The notes beneath the pieces are model-generated. The model made no database searches. It saw nothing but the letters and a program-made list of their open reading frames with translations, and was not told where the DNA came from. Below are positions 23,726 to 36,700 of a stretch of 64,000 bases of DNA, one piece after another. A program made the translations under genes and the position numbers. The stretch lies in assembly GCA_964036155.1 (NCBI GenBank), contig OZ038422.1:68223201-68287200 (forward strand), given 5' to 3'. Source of the DNA: Diploscapter coronatus (taxonomy: Eukaryota > Nematoda > Chromadorea > Rhabditida > Rhabditidae). Positions within the stretch are counted from its first letter, which is position 1. Each line of letters opens with the position of its first letter.

Positions 23726-24284
23726 CAGGGTGCGTAAAACATATTGATATCTTTCAATTCAAGTGACCATAAAAGTCGAAGTATTTGATCAATTAGCTTG
23801 AAACTTAGCACATTACTAAATCTATACTAATAGAAAAGATTCATTTAGTTCCAAGAAAATATTTATGCTAATTTTCTAAACCATCGAAGATTTATATTGA
23901 AAAATTGGCAACCGAAGATATTTTGTTCCAGAATTTCAATAAGTGTTAGAGTTAGATGATTCTGACCGATATAGCTAATAGAGTTGATCTCTAGCTTGAA
24001 AATGAAACCAAAATCAGCTCAGAAGTCCTACTCTAAGCTTACTTACGAGCACTTTATCTGCACAAATTTGAAAGGAAAAATGAAATTTAGCAACAAAGTT
24101 TCAAGTGGCCGGTGGTTTTTGGTCCGCTATATCCTCGTATGCAAAGTTTATGTGGGAATATCATACATGAAAATGTTCCTTATGGACTATTGATTGTGGA
24201 AGTATAAAGCTTTTTTGAATACAAATTCATTTTTGCACTATTTATAGCTTAAGGGAAAATTATCAATATTTTACGCGCGCCCTG
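23726..24284. mobile_element. 559-bp non-autonomous Tc1/mariner-like element (MITE) with TA target sites
   Basis: The left end starts CAGGGTGCGTAAAACATATT just after a TA (23724-23725). The right end, read in reverse, starts CAGGGCGCGCGTAAAATATT just before a TA (24285-24286). These terminal inverted repeats of about 25 bp differ at a few bases plus small indels. The interior holds only short open frames with no transposase similarity. The TA flanks and size fit a deletion derivative of a Tc1/mariner-type element. Confidence 0.7.
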
Positions 24285-24294
24285 TACGAAATCA

Positions 24295-24991
24295 TTATTT
24301 TATGATTTTTGAGAATGCAGATAAGAAATGACCTAAAATATGACGAATTCTTCCAATTCAAATAGCTTCTTTAAATGTAAATTACCTGAATCACAGCAAC
24401 AGACGTTATAGGTTTCGAAATTATCGTTTTCCTCCCTGCATCCATTGGACTGGCATTCGGTCCCTTCATACTTTGACGGAACGCTGATCTTCCCGCAATC
24501 CCTCATGACTATATTCGTTATCTCCCCCACACCGATGTAGTGCGCTGTCACTTTCTGGCAGAACTTCACATCAGGCCCGCAGGTCACTAACCTGTTGGGC
24601 TCATCGAACTCTTCGCCCAGCAGTTCTCCTAAATGCGAGGATTATTATTCAGTCGAAATCGTTCAAATTTTCATCAGATGATAGATAAGATATAATGAGG
24701 GACGTCGCTTAAATGAACTTCTTTTGTAGCATTGGTTATACTATATCATAGTCAGATTTTTGTTTCGTATTCTCCATCAATGGTTGAGCGATTGATTAGT
24801 AAATTTATCATTTTCACTTCAAGGAACATCCTCAAATGAGATATGAGAAATCGTGAACCTCTCATTTCCTGTCGACAAGTCAGTGGATGGTACAGTTTGA
24901 CTGTTCCATTTTTATCTGCAGGAACACAGAACACTGGAGATAAAATTACAATAAGAACTAGAAGTACTGTAGCTGAAGGAAAACACAACAT
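24295..24991 (-). CDS. Small secreted three-finger (Ly6 / nematode ET-module-like) protein
   Basis: Three exons encode a signal peptide and a Cys-rich domain. The signal peptide is MLCFPSATVLLVLIVILSPV with FC at the probable cleavage region. Exon 2 (about 24630-24381) carries the spaced cysteines: LVTCGPDVKFCQKV, IVMRDCGKI, GTECQSNGC, and the ending YNVCCCDSG, which resembles the CC...CN close of Ly6/uPAR and nematode ET modules. The short last exon reads HFLSAFSKIIK before a TAA at 24295-24297. The expected final Asn after the last Cys is not seen, so either the 3' exon is mis-assigned or the finger is atypical. Such proteins are secreted or GPI-linked and bind receptors; the role here is unknown. 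The gene end lies about 10 bp from the 559-bp MITE. Confidence 0.7.
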
Positions 24992-26214
24992 AATCTGCAA
25001 ATGAAGTCTGGTGATTGTTGATTGAGAAAGGAATTCCACAGAAGACGAGAAACTTTTGACCCTGCAATTAAATTTTATTAGCATTCAGTGCACAATTCTG
25101 AGAAGAAACGACGAAAATCATAAACGAAAAATGAGAAGGAATGATTTTTTAAAGAAATTGATAAGGAAATTGGGGAGAGAAGTGGGGGAAAGACTGGGTG
25201 CGTGTGTGAGAGACGAGAAGATTCTGGTGCAAAGTCAATTTACAAGTTAATTAGCGTCTTATCAGTACGGCTTATCACTGTCAATTAATTAAAGGCTATT
25301 ATAGGAACAAAGGGCCACTCTCTTTCCCTGCCTTCTCTAACCAACGACTTTTCTCTAGTCTTATCATCGTAGCGAGTTCGATTTTGGTACAATCAAACAG
25401 TCAATAGCTTTCTAGGAGATGAGAATTTCCGAGATGATCGTAAATTCTGAACCGCTCATTGATAGATCAGGGATTTTCAGGGGTGATGCAATTATGCCCA
25501 CAGACAGATAACTAGCTGGCGTGAGAATGGGGAGATTAATTTTATTTTATACTGACTATCAGAAGCCTATTATTGGGTGACAGATAGCAAACCAATATTC
25601 AATCGGAAATAGACCTTATGAACTAATAACATGGAAAGATATATTGAAAGAAAGTTGGATGATATCTGTATCTGAATCTGAATATAATGATTTAGTAAGC
25701 AATATGCAACTAAAAACTGCAGTAGTAGAAATGTATATTTTCTTGAGCTGTATTGTATATTTTCAAATAAGATTGAAGACACGATCTTTCGAATTGTTGT
25801 CCTCATCTTCATTCTTCTTAGCGAATATAAAACGGTGCTCCAGCTCCTGCGTTTACGAGTCAATATGCGAATGAATAGATTATTTTCAACATCGAACGTT
25901 TTATTTATTATCCTTCCCTGAATATTTTTGAAACGTTTGAAGACTTCCAGATTATTTTTTGACGAATTGTCCTTGTTGCTCGTTATGCCAAAGTTAAGAT
26001 ATTGGAAAGAGAGATATTGAAAATTTTCGTTCTTCAATCTCAATGTGTTTGATGGTTGTTTGGTTAATGTATTCTAGTATTTACTTGTCAAAAATTGAAT
26101 AAAATGAGAATCGATAACTTTTTATTCTTTTTTTTTTTAAATTAATATCCCTTGTTAACCGGGATGTGATATTTTTTCGTGCAAAGATGTAAATCGAATA
26201 TTGTTTAGAAAACT
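24992..26214. other. Divergent intergenic region between the Ly6-like and ARMT1 genes
   Basis: About 1.2 kb between two head-to-head genes. It contains a 157-codon open frame on the minus strand (25570-26043) that is Lys/Ile/Leu/Asn-rich and shows no domain, signal peptide or splice context. I regard it as probably chance. A poly-T tract near 26130 and the ARMT1 trans-splice-like acceptor (TTGTTTAG, 26207) are also here. Confidence 0.5.
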
Positions 26215-28409
26215 ATGGCATCGGGATTTGCTCCGAAGATTACTTCGTTTCAAGAAGGGTATAATTTTTTTTCCTTTAGAAAGACTAATGAATAATATTC
26301 AGAACCTGGGCCTATATAACAACTCGAGACAGGTGGCCTAAGATCGTCGGGAAGTTGGTGGATCACATCCACTGCAACAGAAGAAGGTTCATGGAGGAAT
26401 ATGGGGATGTAAGTAAAATCCATATATCTTTTCGAAATAAAAAGTAAAATATATTCTGATTGGCTAATTTTGTTGAATTGTCGGACGAACCATTATTTTA
26501 TCGTGAACTCAGGAAGCTGATGCAGATGTGAAGAATGTGATTCATGTTCTGTCTGAGACGCGCTATCGAATGATGACTGACAAACCGCTCGAAGACTTGA
26601 AAGATGAGTATTATGTCGATATTGGGGTGTACAATAAATTGGTGCAGGACAAGAGGAAAGAGGTAGATTATAGTAATTTCTGAAATGACTAAAAAGAGCT
26701 TTCGAATCATACAAATTATGGCATACGAGATGCTAAATGCAGTAGGAAGACTTTATGAACCTTTTTCTATCTTATTACGCATCGATATGCCATGCATTTT
26801 CTATCTTTTTAATTTTTATATTCCAGAACGAACCTCTTCTAACCTGGTACAAATCTGAATGGCTGTTCGTCGAGTGCTATCTGTATCGGCTCATTTATGG
26901 AGCCTTCCATCAACAGAAACACCTCTCCAAATACGACTATTTCGGAGAGCAGAAAAGGGATAGCTTCAAGGAACAGTATGATTTTAAAAGTCTATTCCTT
27001 TTATGAGGTTGTCATTTCCAGCCTGAGACATATCGAGGAATCAGCCAAGTTCACACTGGAAGCCTCAACGAGTAATGACGGTATTCACGATGTTGTTGAG
27101 GCTCTCGTCAAGGCAATTTTACAATTCCATTTTTCTTTGGTTTATTCCTCATTTTTCAGAGCAGTTTATGGGGCAATCAGAGCGATTTGTCCGTATCGGG
27201 AGGCGATGCCAGTACCGTGGTGGGTATAAACCTTCATATATGAATGAGAATATCCTAATGTTGTTCCAGAAACATTCATTGCTTGAGGCAGCGCGAGCTA
27301 GAGACAGCTACATTCTGCAGAACGACATCGAAAAGGCCATCAGAGAAATTATCTTGCCTCTCAAGGAACGGTAATTCGACTTAAATTACTAAGAAGATAA
27401 CTAGAAATTTAATAGAACGAAATGGATCTACTATTTTTCTAATAAGAATCATAATGAGTTTAAACTTTTGCTATCTTAATTAGAAATACCGAGGAAGAGA
27501 GGCTGAAATTTTAAATTTATTATTTTCAGGCCAACTTCGCATCAGCGGATCGACATAATTCTGGACAATGCGGGAGTCGAGCTGTCGATGGACCTCTTTC
27601 TCGCTGATTTTCTCATTCATTCGGGTCTCGCCAATAACGTCATTCTACATGGAAAGGTAAAATAATTTTCCTTTTTCGAGATTTTTAGTTTTCTCTCCTC
27701 TCAGAAATTTCCTTGGTTCGTTTCGGATGTGACTTCAGTCGACTTCGAATGGACTCTTCAGCAGATGGAGAATGACGAGGGAGATCTGAAGACATTCCAC
27801 GAAAGATTTCAGGAGAAACTCAAATCGGTACCATTTTCCACTTATTTAGTTCTATTTTATCTATCTTTTCAAGGGTAAAATCGCATACACCTCGCACGAT
27901 TTCTGGACCTATCCCCATGCATTCTGCGACATGAAAGAAGCAGCTCCAGATTTGTACGAGGAGTTGGCAAAATCGAATCTGCTCATTTTCAAGGGCGATC
28001 TCAACTACAGGAAGCTGGTCGGAGACAGATATTGGCCTTGGAATTATTCTTTCGAGGTAAAAGATTCATTGGTTATAAATTGAAAATCGAGAAAAGATAT
28101 TCTATAAAATTAGTTTATTCGTTGGTTTTGGACCGTGATTAGAATTCGATTAGTTTGTTATTTTTTCCAAAATTATTATCGAAGATTTTTATTCTTGGTT
28201 CTAATTTATCATTCATCAAATATATCTATTCCCAGAAATCTCTGTGCGGTTTCCTTCCAACTTCTCTCCTGACACTTCGAACCCTGAAAGCAGAAACAGT
28301 ATCTGGTCTGTCTGCAGAAGCAGTCGAAAGAATGAAGCGAGAATTTGGAGAGGACACCAAATGGCTCACTTCGGGAGATTTCGCTGTTGCACAACTTGTC
28401 AAGGCCTGA
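26215..28409 (+). CDS. armt1: ARMT1 / DUF89 family: damage-control phosphatase or protein-glutamate O-methyltransferase
   Basis: ARMT1 family proteins are metal-dependent DUF89 phosphatases acting on sugar phosphates; the human protein was also described as a glutamate methyltransferase acting on PCNA. I read eleven exons. Family motifs appear in order: WAYITTRDRWPKIVGKLVDH, WLFVECYLYRLIYGAFH, SSLWGNQSDLSVSGGD, RIDIILDNAGVELSMDLFLA (the DN...E metal site), FPWFVSDVTSVDFEWTL, HDFWTYPHAF, and LLIFKGDLNYRKLVGDRYWP. The C-terminus ends in GDFAVAQLVKA and a TGA at 28407-28409. Length, about 430 residues, fits the family. The exon ending at 27112 must splice at AAG|GCAATT to keep phase with SSLWGN, a GC-AG intron of 47 bp. 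The ATG is 6 bases after an acceptor-like TTTAG. Confidence 0.92.
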
Positions 28410-29036
28410 GATCTGAGATTATGAACGTAAGATTTTTATTGTTCTTCATGGAAAATTGCCATTTAATTGTTTTATCATTTCTCTAACGTTTTAAATTGCG
28501 ATAGTATTATTGCTAAATTATTGGATGTGTGCTGCTTTTCATATCATTTCCTCTAAAAATTGCACAGATAAATTTTTATTTGACTGAAAACAAAGACAAA
28601 TTAATTCAGTTCAAATGAACAAATGACTGAAATAGGATGAAAATGCACCACACTCAAAGATAATTCAAAACTCAAAGAAAATGTCATTTTGGAAGGGGAA
28701 AATGAGATTTTTGAAGTGTCAATGTCAATTATGCGTAGACAAAATGATAATCTCATCAGAAATGAAAAATCTCCTGAAATCAATTAAAGACCTAAGTTAA
28801 TGAACTCTCAAGGCAAATCAGATAAATCACCACAAATCAAAGTATTGATTGATAATCTCAAAAATCAATAAATGAAAACAAGAATTAAGGCAACAATTTG
28901 GCATTTAATTAAGGCATCGAGATAAATGGAAAAATGACGAAATGATAAGATAGAAATTTGCAAAAAGAATAATCTAAGGAATGCCCTGAGGCTTACGGTA
29001 ATTCAAGATTCAATGGGATAATAATCTCATTCTTTG
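28410..29036. other. Convergent intergenic region (ARMT1 / SRF)
   Basis: About 630 bp between two convergent genes. It is A-rich on the plus strand with many short AATC/AAAT runs and presumably holds both 3' UTRs. No gene seen. Confidence 0.6.
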
Positions 29037-32000
29037 GGACTATTTGGCTGTTGACCGGCTAACGAAGCTGGCTCGATTAGCTGAAATTAATAGTTTTAGA
29101 AACATTTGAAAATTGAAATTTATCGTGAACTTTTAATTGAGAGTAGATTTGTTCAATTCGAGTTGACAAGAAAAGACAAACTCGCTTTTCTTTCTATCAT
29201 GTTCACTGTAAAATTCTATGAAAATCTACCTGCTGCAGATTGAATTGAAATGGGAACGTAAACCCGAAAGGCGCTTCTTCTCCTTTGCTGCTCGCATTCA
29301 ACATGATGTTATTCGCATTAGCACCGCCTGAAATAATTCAATGAGGATTTGAGATTTTAAAATTTCCTTTTGATAGAAGATAAGCTGTTATCGTTATTCT
29401 TCTGGGATATTATTCGTGCAGCGATTTTTTTGTTGGTTAGATAGTGGTTACCGTCTTTGTCGGGCGAAATGGATTCCCTTTTGAAAAGGCTTTGTTGCAG
29501 AAGCAGAGCTGCATTCCTCATATTGATATTCGAATTGTTAGCAGAAGTATCGGAAGTTAAACCTGTAAATGGAAGGAGATAGATGGGGTGGAATAGAAGA
29601 ATCATTAAATTGGGGTAATACGATTCAGCGAGGACATTTTACATGCCTAGAAGCATTCGGAATTTGGTGTGGATCAGTAATAGTTTAGAAGTGCATAAAA
29701 TTTATTCTCATTCTCTTAGATGTTCGGGTGTAAGAAGTTTGTAGTATATTTTTCTCGAAATGCGTGAAGTCTTTTTGCTCATATCGATAGAAGATCAAGT
29801 CAGTTAGTGGGTGGGGTTTCGTTATAGTCAATTCATGATAATGATTATTCTAACCTTGCAGAATGAAGGGAGCAAGTAGTTGGTTGGTGGCCTGTCCGCC
29901 AGTCTTCGTGTTCACTTTAGCCTTGCTCTGCTGCTGTTTCTGTCTCCTTGAAGCCGCATCTTTCAGCGTTTCCTTCAGATGCTTCTGCAGGAAGAGGGCA
30001 GTTTCATTCGTTGATTCTGAATTTTTTTTTAAATGATTACTTTATTTCTTTTTTTTTTTTTAATTTTTAATAGATTTTCATTTTGATTCTTAGAAGTTCA
30101 TAGATCGTAATTTAGAGATTTTTTTCAGTATGAAAATGAAGCGATAGTGCTGATAGTATAAGAAAAACTGAACTTTTCAATAATTTTCTAATTTTGCATA
30201 AATATTCCAATAGTCTTGTCTATATTGAAGACAGTCAAACACAAAGACAGATCTGCCTCTGCCTCTTCTGCTGTATTTGAGATGAACAAAGAAAAGAAGA
30301 TGCATAGAAGCAATGCAAAGGCGGCGTGTCCTACTCGAAGAAGATGGCGAGAGATTCGGGTAAAATGAGAGATCGCAGGGAATCGGAAAGAGGATCTGCG
30401 ATTTGACTTTTCGCAGGCGGCTTTTCATGAGCAAGCAGCTCGAAATAAGGCAAACAGATGATGAAAGAAGGGAAGGAAAGGGAGAAAACTGGATTGGTGA
30501 TGGAATCGATAAGGAATCGATGGGTGAATTAGTAATTATAAAAATGTAAAAATTAGGAATGAATTATCTAATAATTTCTCGAATGTTCCTATATCTTTTA
30601 GTAAAAATAATTGGATGATAAATATAATAGGGAAAAATCATAAGATTACTGTGAAAGTCTGACCTTCAGATTTAGCGGTCTCACTCCGAACTTCCTCCTT
30701 GATTTCCTTCTTTCCATTGGCCTGTCGTCTGACTTGCACAATCTCCTTTTCCTCCATGGGCTCTTCCGAGTCAGAATCATCTCCAGAATCGGCTTGATTG
30801 TAGTCGTCCTCATCGAAATTCGAGAACAGCGTGTTCGACACCATCGTCGGCACCATCGTCGGCAGGAAACTCGCTATCGACACCTGAAAAGGAATCACTT
30901 TTATTATTTTTGGATTTTTGGATTTATGCGATTCTGAGCAGTTAGATTTCTTAACCAAACATAAGCTTTCTTTCGTTTTCTTAGTGTTCAACCAGTTTCA
31001 TGCTGATTTTCATTGATGTCATTTCAAGACCCAAGAAAATATGTTTGCTATATTCATGAGTAGGAATTTTTCAATCCTCAGTCGGAATTAGATCTAACCT
31101 ATGAGAACTCTATATTCCCATAAATATTATCCTTTTCTAATGATCATTTGTTCCCCGATCTTCATTGTCTAAACCCTTGGCCGTGTCAAAATCACAATTA
31201 TTGATTCGCTGAATTTGTGAATTTTTGGCCGAGTCCGCCTTTTCAATCGTTTTATCCTCCCTTCCCTTTCGGATTCTATTGAATTCGATCGGATAGAGGT
31301 CTGGCATCTCCCCTAAAGAGCTTTACAACAAAACGGGAAGGAGGAATGGGAAGGAATGAGAGGGATGGGGCGCCATTTTAGAGTGTAAGCTGCCTGCGGC
31401 AACGGATAGGGGAAGAGAACGCATCAAGACAAAGACAACGGGGAAGAAGGCAGAGGACAGAGATGGAGCAGAGCTGATTGTGTAACAACACAGGGATAAA
31501 AGTCATCCCCTTCCCCCTCACCCCTACATTTTCCATTCGCATCAATTCGCGCCAATCTGTGAGATATGTTACAAAGTCCGAATTTCGGAACCCGCGACGA
31601 AATATTGGAGAGCATTGCGCATTCGGTGATATGAAATTGTGATAATTGTCGCAATAGTTCAATACCGTTGAGTTTTGCCAAAATGCCTTTTTTTCAATTT
31701 CGAAAATTCATACTCTTCAATAGAGAATCAATTTTCTTGAAGACTAGCGTAATGCAGATGCTCATTTTTGCCATGATACATCATGTGAAAGATCAAAGAG
31801 AATATGATCTGAAGAGCTGATAGAAGTGACAAAGCCGCGCACATGGGATACATTAGAAAAAGGTATGTTAGTTTCATTTCAGTCAAGTGTTTGACTGCCC
31901 CCCTTACTAAACTCATCTCGGCTTCTCATGTGATTTGCCTGCTCTGATTGATGATGAGCACATACTCCGATCACAAGGCAAAAATAACCACGCAATGCCA

Positions 32001-33788
32001 AAAATAAACACCTTTTGTCTACGAGTTTGGAGAGCTGACTTAGACTGAAATTGCGAAATGGGTGTGAGTACTTTGTTCCCACGAAATAAATGAAATCCGG
32101 TCAGTGATTGAGTTCAAAAGCCGACTGTTAAAATCCCTTCGTCGTTTCACAATTTTAGAAATAAATACTGAAACGATAAAAACTAATCATTTTTAGATCT
32201 TATCCTAGCAATCCAGTAACTCGTGATGCAACACGAATGGATTTATGCACAAAACTCCATTTCTGGAAAACAAGAGTGCCTTTTGATGAACCAAAAATGC
32301 CCACATTGCCTATTTTTTGTATCGCTTGCCCTAAAAGCGTTCACTTATCGAATTGCATCGATTCGAATGTGTGGCATATGCTCGTTTTGGCGCTCGACAT
32401 AAAGGGGAAAGAGAAGAGTCGGAGAGGAAGAGATATGGCTGAATATGACCTGGCTCGGGGCAGGGCAGCAGAGAGACGGCCAACTTTACAGCTTCAAAGT
32501 GAAGGGAGGGGTGCTACGATATATGGCCTAGAGGAGCACATTTCGTTGCTTCACATATGGTAACTTGCAGGGGAAAGGGAGAGGATGTCTGTTTATGTCA
32601 AAGTCCGTTTCCGTCTATGCCTAGTGCTAAATGCCGCTAAACGACCAAAATCGAATCTATCGATATTTCCCCTCTTTCTTTCTCTACACATTCCAATTTC
32701 ATCACAAACCCACCACATGTGCAAACTCAGGATGGTAGGAACAAGAATTATAAAATCAAAGAGGAATGAAAAACCTACAACAGTGGGCTCGGGCTCAGAG
32801 TTGTCGGTGGCCTTTCTCTTCCTCGCATTCGAATTACTCGATCCAGGCCCGTTGCACTCGAATGTGAATTCGGTCCGGCTTGGCTGGCAGTCAGTGCTGT
32901 CTGAAATGCAAATATTCGTCACCTATTGGGAGAGAAAATTATTGTAACTCAATTGACTTTCACTCTTTGTTCCGGATCATGGCTATGTGTGGATTTTAGA
33001 CTCAGTTATCACGATATTGATAACTTAGGATGGAGTGATTGTAAAGTGGAACAAATATCTGCAAACATTACCTCCAGGTGCATTAAGGCAGGACTGAATG
33101 AGTGCTTTGCCAGTTTCTGAAGCGATCATCGGCTGGAGTTTCTTGGTCGCATACGTATAGACGTGGCCTGTCTCTGAGGCAACCAGCAGCATCACCTGAG
33201 TTCCTGTCAGAGTCGACAGTTCATAGGCCTGAAGACGAATAGCCATAAATTCGGAAATTACGCATGAAGATATAATAAAGATAAAGAAGAATACAGAAAA
33301 CAAATAACTCATACTTACGATAATTCAAGTTGTTCATAAAGATTTCAATATTTCTCATATTTGATTACCTTCTTCATAATGCCCGTTTTTCGCTTGGAGA
33401 ACGTGGTGTACCTTCTCAATTTATTCCCGATGTACTCCATCTTGATCTTCACTCGACCTGAAATATTCGATATTTTGATTCCCGGAAACGAAAAAAGATT
33501 GAATGAATCAACAATGTGACTAACGTAAACAAAACGATATTCATTCGCATTTCACATAACTGTGATCAATTCACATTACAACAACTGTTTACCATAATTT
33601 TTAGCATTATCTCTGCAAAATGATAGGTTTTCATAGATCCTAAGTAAGAATCTACCTTTGGTCTTCTTGCCATTGGGAAGGAGGTTGCCGGTTCTGATAG
33701 GCTGACTGTCGGCCTCTGAAGGGGCTGGAGTCGAGGAGGACGACTGCAGCTGGTGCATTATCTGAGCCAAATCGGGCGAATCCGTCAT
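29037..33788 (-). CDS. unc-120: Serum response factor (MADS-box), UNC-120/SRF orthologue
   Basis: SRF is a dimeric MADS-box transcription factor binding CArG boxes; in nematodes UNC-120 drives muscle gene expression. I read nine phase-consistent exons. The MADS box and SAM extension span the first three: GKKTKGRVKIKMEYIGNKLR, TFSKRKTGIMKKAYELSTLT, GTQVMLLVASETGHVYTYAT, KLQPMIASETGKALIQSCLN. This is nearly the vertebrate sequence. Later exons are low-complexity: SNTLFSNFDEDDYNQADSGD, then a Lys/Gln-rich stretch (DAASRRQKQQQSKAKVNTK), ALLLQQSLFKRES, and a short end LIEPASLAGQQPNSPKE with a TGA at 29037-29039. The donor after GQTFT (30650) was chosen because it keeps phase. A TTTCAG five bases before the ATG suggests trans-splicing. 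A purine-rich gene-free stretch of about 6 kb lies upstream and may carry its enhancers. Confidence 0.95.
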
Positions 33789-36700
33789 CTTGTCTGAAAT
33801 TGTAATTCATTCAGTGATCTTCATTCAAATGAAATTTTAAGCATGGTAATATTCGATTCATTTTTCGCGGTTCGAACTGCAATAAATCCTTGAAATGATA
33901 AGATTTCGAGACTAAGTAACGATGATGAATGGATGAATTGAAAGTGGGCGTTGGACGGCTGTGCAAACAAGGAGGAAAAGACTACCACTCAGAAGGAAGG
34001 CTGGCAGCAAAAGTGATAAGTTTGGAGACACACAGACAGTGACAGGGAAGGGACGATAGACCTACTGTAGGGGGAATGGCTGACTTAGAATGTGGGGGAC
34101 AACCAGTTTTAGCATTGCTTCCTTTCTCTGCCTTGCATTAGAATCCATCACAATTAGGTCAATAGAGGAACGGAATGGAATGGAACGGAACGGAAGAGGA
34201 GAGGAATGAGGAGTATGGTAGTTCCCCTCTCTTGGCATGGTAGTCAGTGCTTTATTGCATAGTTTCTTCGTTTGTTGTATTGTTGTGTCTGTCGGTTCAC
34301 ATGTTCATTTGTGTTCACCCGACTTCTACTTTTTGCACTCCATCATTCCTCTCTCCATTCCTTCGCATTCATCTTCACATATTCAATCTACTCGTCTCAA
34401 TAACACAACCAAATGAGCGACGATGCAGCAAAAAATGGAACGATCGTCTTCTTTCAGAATGGAATGGGGATGCATGAAGACGAAACGAGAATAAGGAGCT
34501 GCCCGAGCGACATTATGACATTAGACCGGCAAATTACCCCACGACAGGTTCGACCACGAAAGTGGAGATGGGAAGTTACGGTAGCAGAAACAGAAAGTTT
34601 GATTGATGCCAAAAACGAGCAACGTTTTGGTTTGGTAACGCGAATTATATAAACTGAGAGAGAGAGACGATGATGAACAGTTAGGACGATCAACATTTGT
34701 ATATTTGGGAAAGATACTTCGAGATGGACAACCATAGAAAGGGAGGGAATAATGATGGGGCAAAAATGGGAGATTCAGAGAAAATGGGAAATGGAAATGG
34801 CACGAGATGGACAGGGGCAGGGGACCGTGTTACAAGTGAGGGGACAGGGGCACATGAATCACCGAATCAGAGCCTAAACAGACTCTGTCCTTATGAGAAT
34901 GTGAACGAGAAATGAGAGAGAGAGAGTGAGACAAAGAGCAACAGCGCTTTGCCAAAAGCTTACAATAACAACTATCAATCGATATTTATGCAATTTGACT
35001 TTTGTCTGAGAACTTTGAAAATGCGATCAAATCGCATCATTACCAAAACGATAATGACATCTAAAGAACAATTATTGAGTGCAAAAAGAAATTTAAAACT
35101 GCGATTGGTAGTGATTGATCTTAACAAATCGAATATCGTTCGTCTTCAAAAAGTAGCACGGAAGCTGTGTAATTCGTAAAAAAAATACAAGAGAAGTATT
35201 TTAGCACTTCTATAATTTCCACATTTGTATACTTCTTGATGCTCAAATTTGCCGATATTAGCGAGAATAGGTTGAAAAGGAGTAGAACAAATCAGAGAAA
35301 TAGATTTTTTAAAATAATATTTGTGAAACTCAATTTTTATATCATTGCTCTGGTGATAAAATCATTATTTAGATTCTAAATAAAAATCATTAGGTATGCA
35401 AAGAAAACTCGAAGAATATAATACAAAGTCCCTTCTTCGAATTTTCGCTACAGTATCACTTCATTAGAACCGCATTACTGATTTGGAGATTTCGATAGCT
35501 TAAATTTCTATAAATCTAGCCAAAATGAAATGAAGAATCCTGGGATTGGTGTTAGTTGCAAATCTCGATAATAAAAGATGCTAGATGAACTTCTGCTGCT
35601 GCTGCTGCTGCTGCTGATTGCGTTGTTAGGAAACTGGTCCTGCCACAAAACGAAGAAGGGGAAGAGACGAAGAGAAGAGAGGAGTGTAATAAATGGGCAA
35701 AGAGAGCAAAAGGAAGAAGGAAAGGGGGGAGAGATAAATGAAGAAGAAGAAGAAGAAGCAGAGCGAGGTACGGCAAAGGAGCAATGAACTAGGAAAGGAA
35801 TGGAATGGGGAGAGGCGACAGTTGTTCGAGCTAACTATAGAGCTATCGAGGGATAACAGATAGCCAGATATAGAGGGATACCGAGTAACAGATCCCATTC
35901 CCATTTGAGCCGGGAAGTCTTTGAATCTGCCAAAAGGGGTACTCAAAGGGCGTCTGGCTAATGCGCAATTTTCCTAATTGGAACTCAAACATCGAAGCCG
36001 GCCAACTTCAAACTGAAGAATTATCGATTTTTTTTGCAGATCAACTATTCAGAAAGAGGAAATTGAAAGTGTTGGGCTTGCACTAATTAGCTATGAAGAT
36101 TCGATATTTCATGCTCATCGTTATAGGAAGTTCAGCCTATTCACCCACCAATAATCACTCATTTGGAAATTCATGCAGGTCCAGACGAAATCGTGATATT
36201 GATCAAGACTGGAAGATTCGTTTCGATTTCGTCAGCGAAAAATCAAACCCCCGAGTTTCGATTGCATATCCAGAAGGAAAAAATCAAATAAAACGAAATT
36301 TTTTGTTCTTCTCGAAAGGATAATTTTCACAGGCCTGATCTTTTGATAAATAATAGAGAATATCCCAAATAAACGGGGTTTCGGTTGGTGGATTTTTCAA
36401 AGTAAACCTTTTCGCCTACACTCACATGAAACTTTGCAATCTAACGTTTCAAAATAATCGTCTGATCATTTGATGATCGATTCAATTCCACACGAATCTG
36501 CATCCGTTTCACCCGTTCGACCACACGGCTGGTTTGTCGAAATCACTCGAATCTCCGAATGAAAAGCAGCCAGAAAAAGTGCAGCAGAGAAAGGCAAAAA
36601 AACGGCTGTATTCGACAGATTCAACAATGTAATTTGCATGCGGATGACCGTGAAATTTATGTAAGGTGACGGTTTTTTGACGAGAAACGTACAGGGAATT

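Noticed and set aside
25570..26043. 157-codon open frame on the minus strand
   Set aside because: It is the longest uninterrupted frame outside the mariner, but it is Lys/Ile/Leu/Asn-rich in AT-rich DNA, shows no domain or signal peptide, and has no splice or leader context. It could be chance; only expression data would change this.
30638..30991. Minus-strand frame starting MNTKKTKESLCLVKK
   Set aside because: Only its centre is coding (SRF exon 5); the N-terminal part is intron upstream of a TTTTCAG acceptor.
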